From NCBI GenBank assembly GCA_964407285.1, contig CAYOVG010000071.1:1-22503 (forward strand): a DNA stretch of 22,503 nucleotides, written 5' to 3'. The DNA comes from CAYOVG01 sp964407285. Lineage in GTDB: Bacteria > Desulfobacterota > Syntrophobacteria > Syntrophobacterales > Syntrophobacteraceae. Position numbers and translations under genes: made by a program. Of the stretch, positions 21,926-22,503 are shown one piece after another. The notes beneath the pieces were generated by a model. That model had not been told where the DNA came from, made no database searches, and saw only the letters and a list, made by a program, of their open reading frames with translations. Numbering within the stretch: position 1 is the stretch's first letter; the number at the start of each line of letters is the position of its first letter.

Positions 21926-22289
21926 GTATTCAGATCGTTACCGGATTCCACCCGGTGACCTGAACATCTCCGGTAGTGAATAATCGAAGAATTCGCACCC
22001 ATATTCCACTTCCATCTCCACGATCTGTCCGCCCCCCGTGCTCAAGGGGGCGGAACCTCACGTCATCGGCCGGTATCGGCCGGGACCACGTTCGACCGGC
22101 CCGTACCGGCTTGCCGGGGAGCCGCCGTGGCTCACCCCATTCCCTCCAGTCGCATGGTTGCACTCGAATCCAGCCTGTTATGAAGCACTGCCGCCTGCGA
22201 GGCATTCCGTGCGGATTTCCCGTTCATATCCGCGGGACCGTACACCAAGAACCGCGATTCTTGCTTTGTTACACGGCAATTCCCCGGTT
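21926..22289. other. Intergenic region with hairpins, no gene
   Basis: A perfect 9-bp hairpin (TCCGCCCCC/GGGGGCGGA) lies at 22028-22054. A short tandem (ATCGGCCGGT, ATCGGCCGGG) and several CCGG-rich palindromes follow to about 22125. CAAGAA-CCGCGA-TTCTTG at 22246-22263 sits 26 bases after the stop of the minus-strand gene and could be a weak transcript end. Frames here have no credible start or protein character. Confidence 0.5.
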
Positions 22290-22503
22290 TCAGGCCCCAT
22301 CGTGAAACAGAACCACGTCGCTTCGTTTTTCTCTCGCCTGAATTGCCGGACCCTGTTTCTCCGATGTCTCCGAGATGATCTCGGCCCTCGTTCTCGGGAG
22401 GCTGTCCGGAAATTTTCTTTGTATGAAGGTGATGAGCCCTTCCCTGACTTCACAGCGAAGGTCCCATGCCGTCGAGGCGTCACGGGCGCTCATGAGCGCC
22501 CGG
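22290..22503 (-). CDS. C-terminal fragment, possibly an MscS-type mechanosensitive channel
   Basis: The frame enters from the right edge and ends at the TGA at 22290; about 70 residues are visible. The sequence RALMSARDASTAWDLRCEVR, then EGLITFIQRKFPDSLPRTRA, resembles the C-terminal cytoplasmic end of small-conductance channel proteins, where a strand is followed by a long helix with an (E)VRE motif and a Pro-Arg ending. The last 30 residues are charged. No membrane segment is in view, so the call rests on this short match and memory of the family. Confidence 0.4.
   Translation of the reverse strand, partial: RALMSARDASTAWDLRCEVREGLITFIQRKFPDSLPRTRAEIISETSEKQGPAIQAREKRSDVVLFHDGA

Overview
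The window reads as a chromosomal segment from a GC-rich Gram-negative bacterium. Two features suggest a deltaproteobacterium-like (Desulfobacterota, Syntrophobacter-like) host: the style of the CheB-CheR-PAS signalling protein, and the mixture of a ZnuABC/Fur zinc locus with low-GC accessory blocks and degenerate heptamer tracts. The taxonomic guess is inference only.

Layout. (1) Positions 1-4111, plus strand: the 3' part of a CheB-CheR-coiled coil-PAS sensory protein, then a soluble PAS histidine kinase. (2) 4112-4754: non-coding hairpins, a frameshifted small pseudogene and the first of two near-identical 81-bp inverted repeats. (3) 4755-11988, all minus strand: a phage- or satellite-like block. 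In transcription order it holds an orphan 393-aa protein, an intergenic stretch with helically phased repeats, an AlpA-like DNA-binding protein, a D5/P4-type helicase, an origin-like interval, a zinc-finger/Toprim primase, a terminase-small-subunit-like protein with overlapping small ORFs, and a ParB-like protein with a Cys-rich tail. The second 81-bp repeat lies just beyond at 12143-12223, followed by a tRNA-Thr(CGT) and its terminator. No integrase, large terminase or capsid gene is visible. (4) 12959-18622, minus strand: a metal-uptake locus in the order znuA, znuC, znuB, Fur/Zur-type regulator, OPT-family transporter. Degenerate heptamer tracts fill the two wide gaps. (5) 18867-21004: a lower-GC two-gene module of unknown function (188 aa and 372 aa, 4-bp overlap, short leader ORF in front), bracketed by two 81-bp direct repeats (71/81 identical). 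(6) 21194-22503: an unrecognised 214-aa protein, another heptamer tract, hairpins, and the C-terminus of a possible mechanosensitive channel entering from the right edge.

How the genes fit together. The zinc locus is coherent: binding protein, ATPase and permease import zinc, the Fur-family protein is the likely sensor, and the OPT transporter may be a metal-linked passenger. The phage-like block carries a nearly complete replication-initiation set (primase, helicase, candidate origin, ParB-like protein) but no visible recombination or virion genes. It is therefore either a remnant or a satellite-type element. The most interesting unexplained part is the two-gene module between the 81-bp direct repeats.
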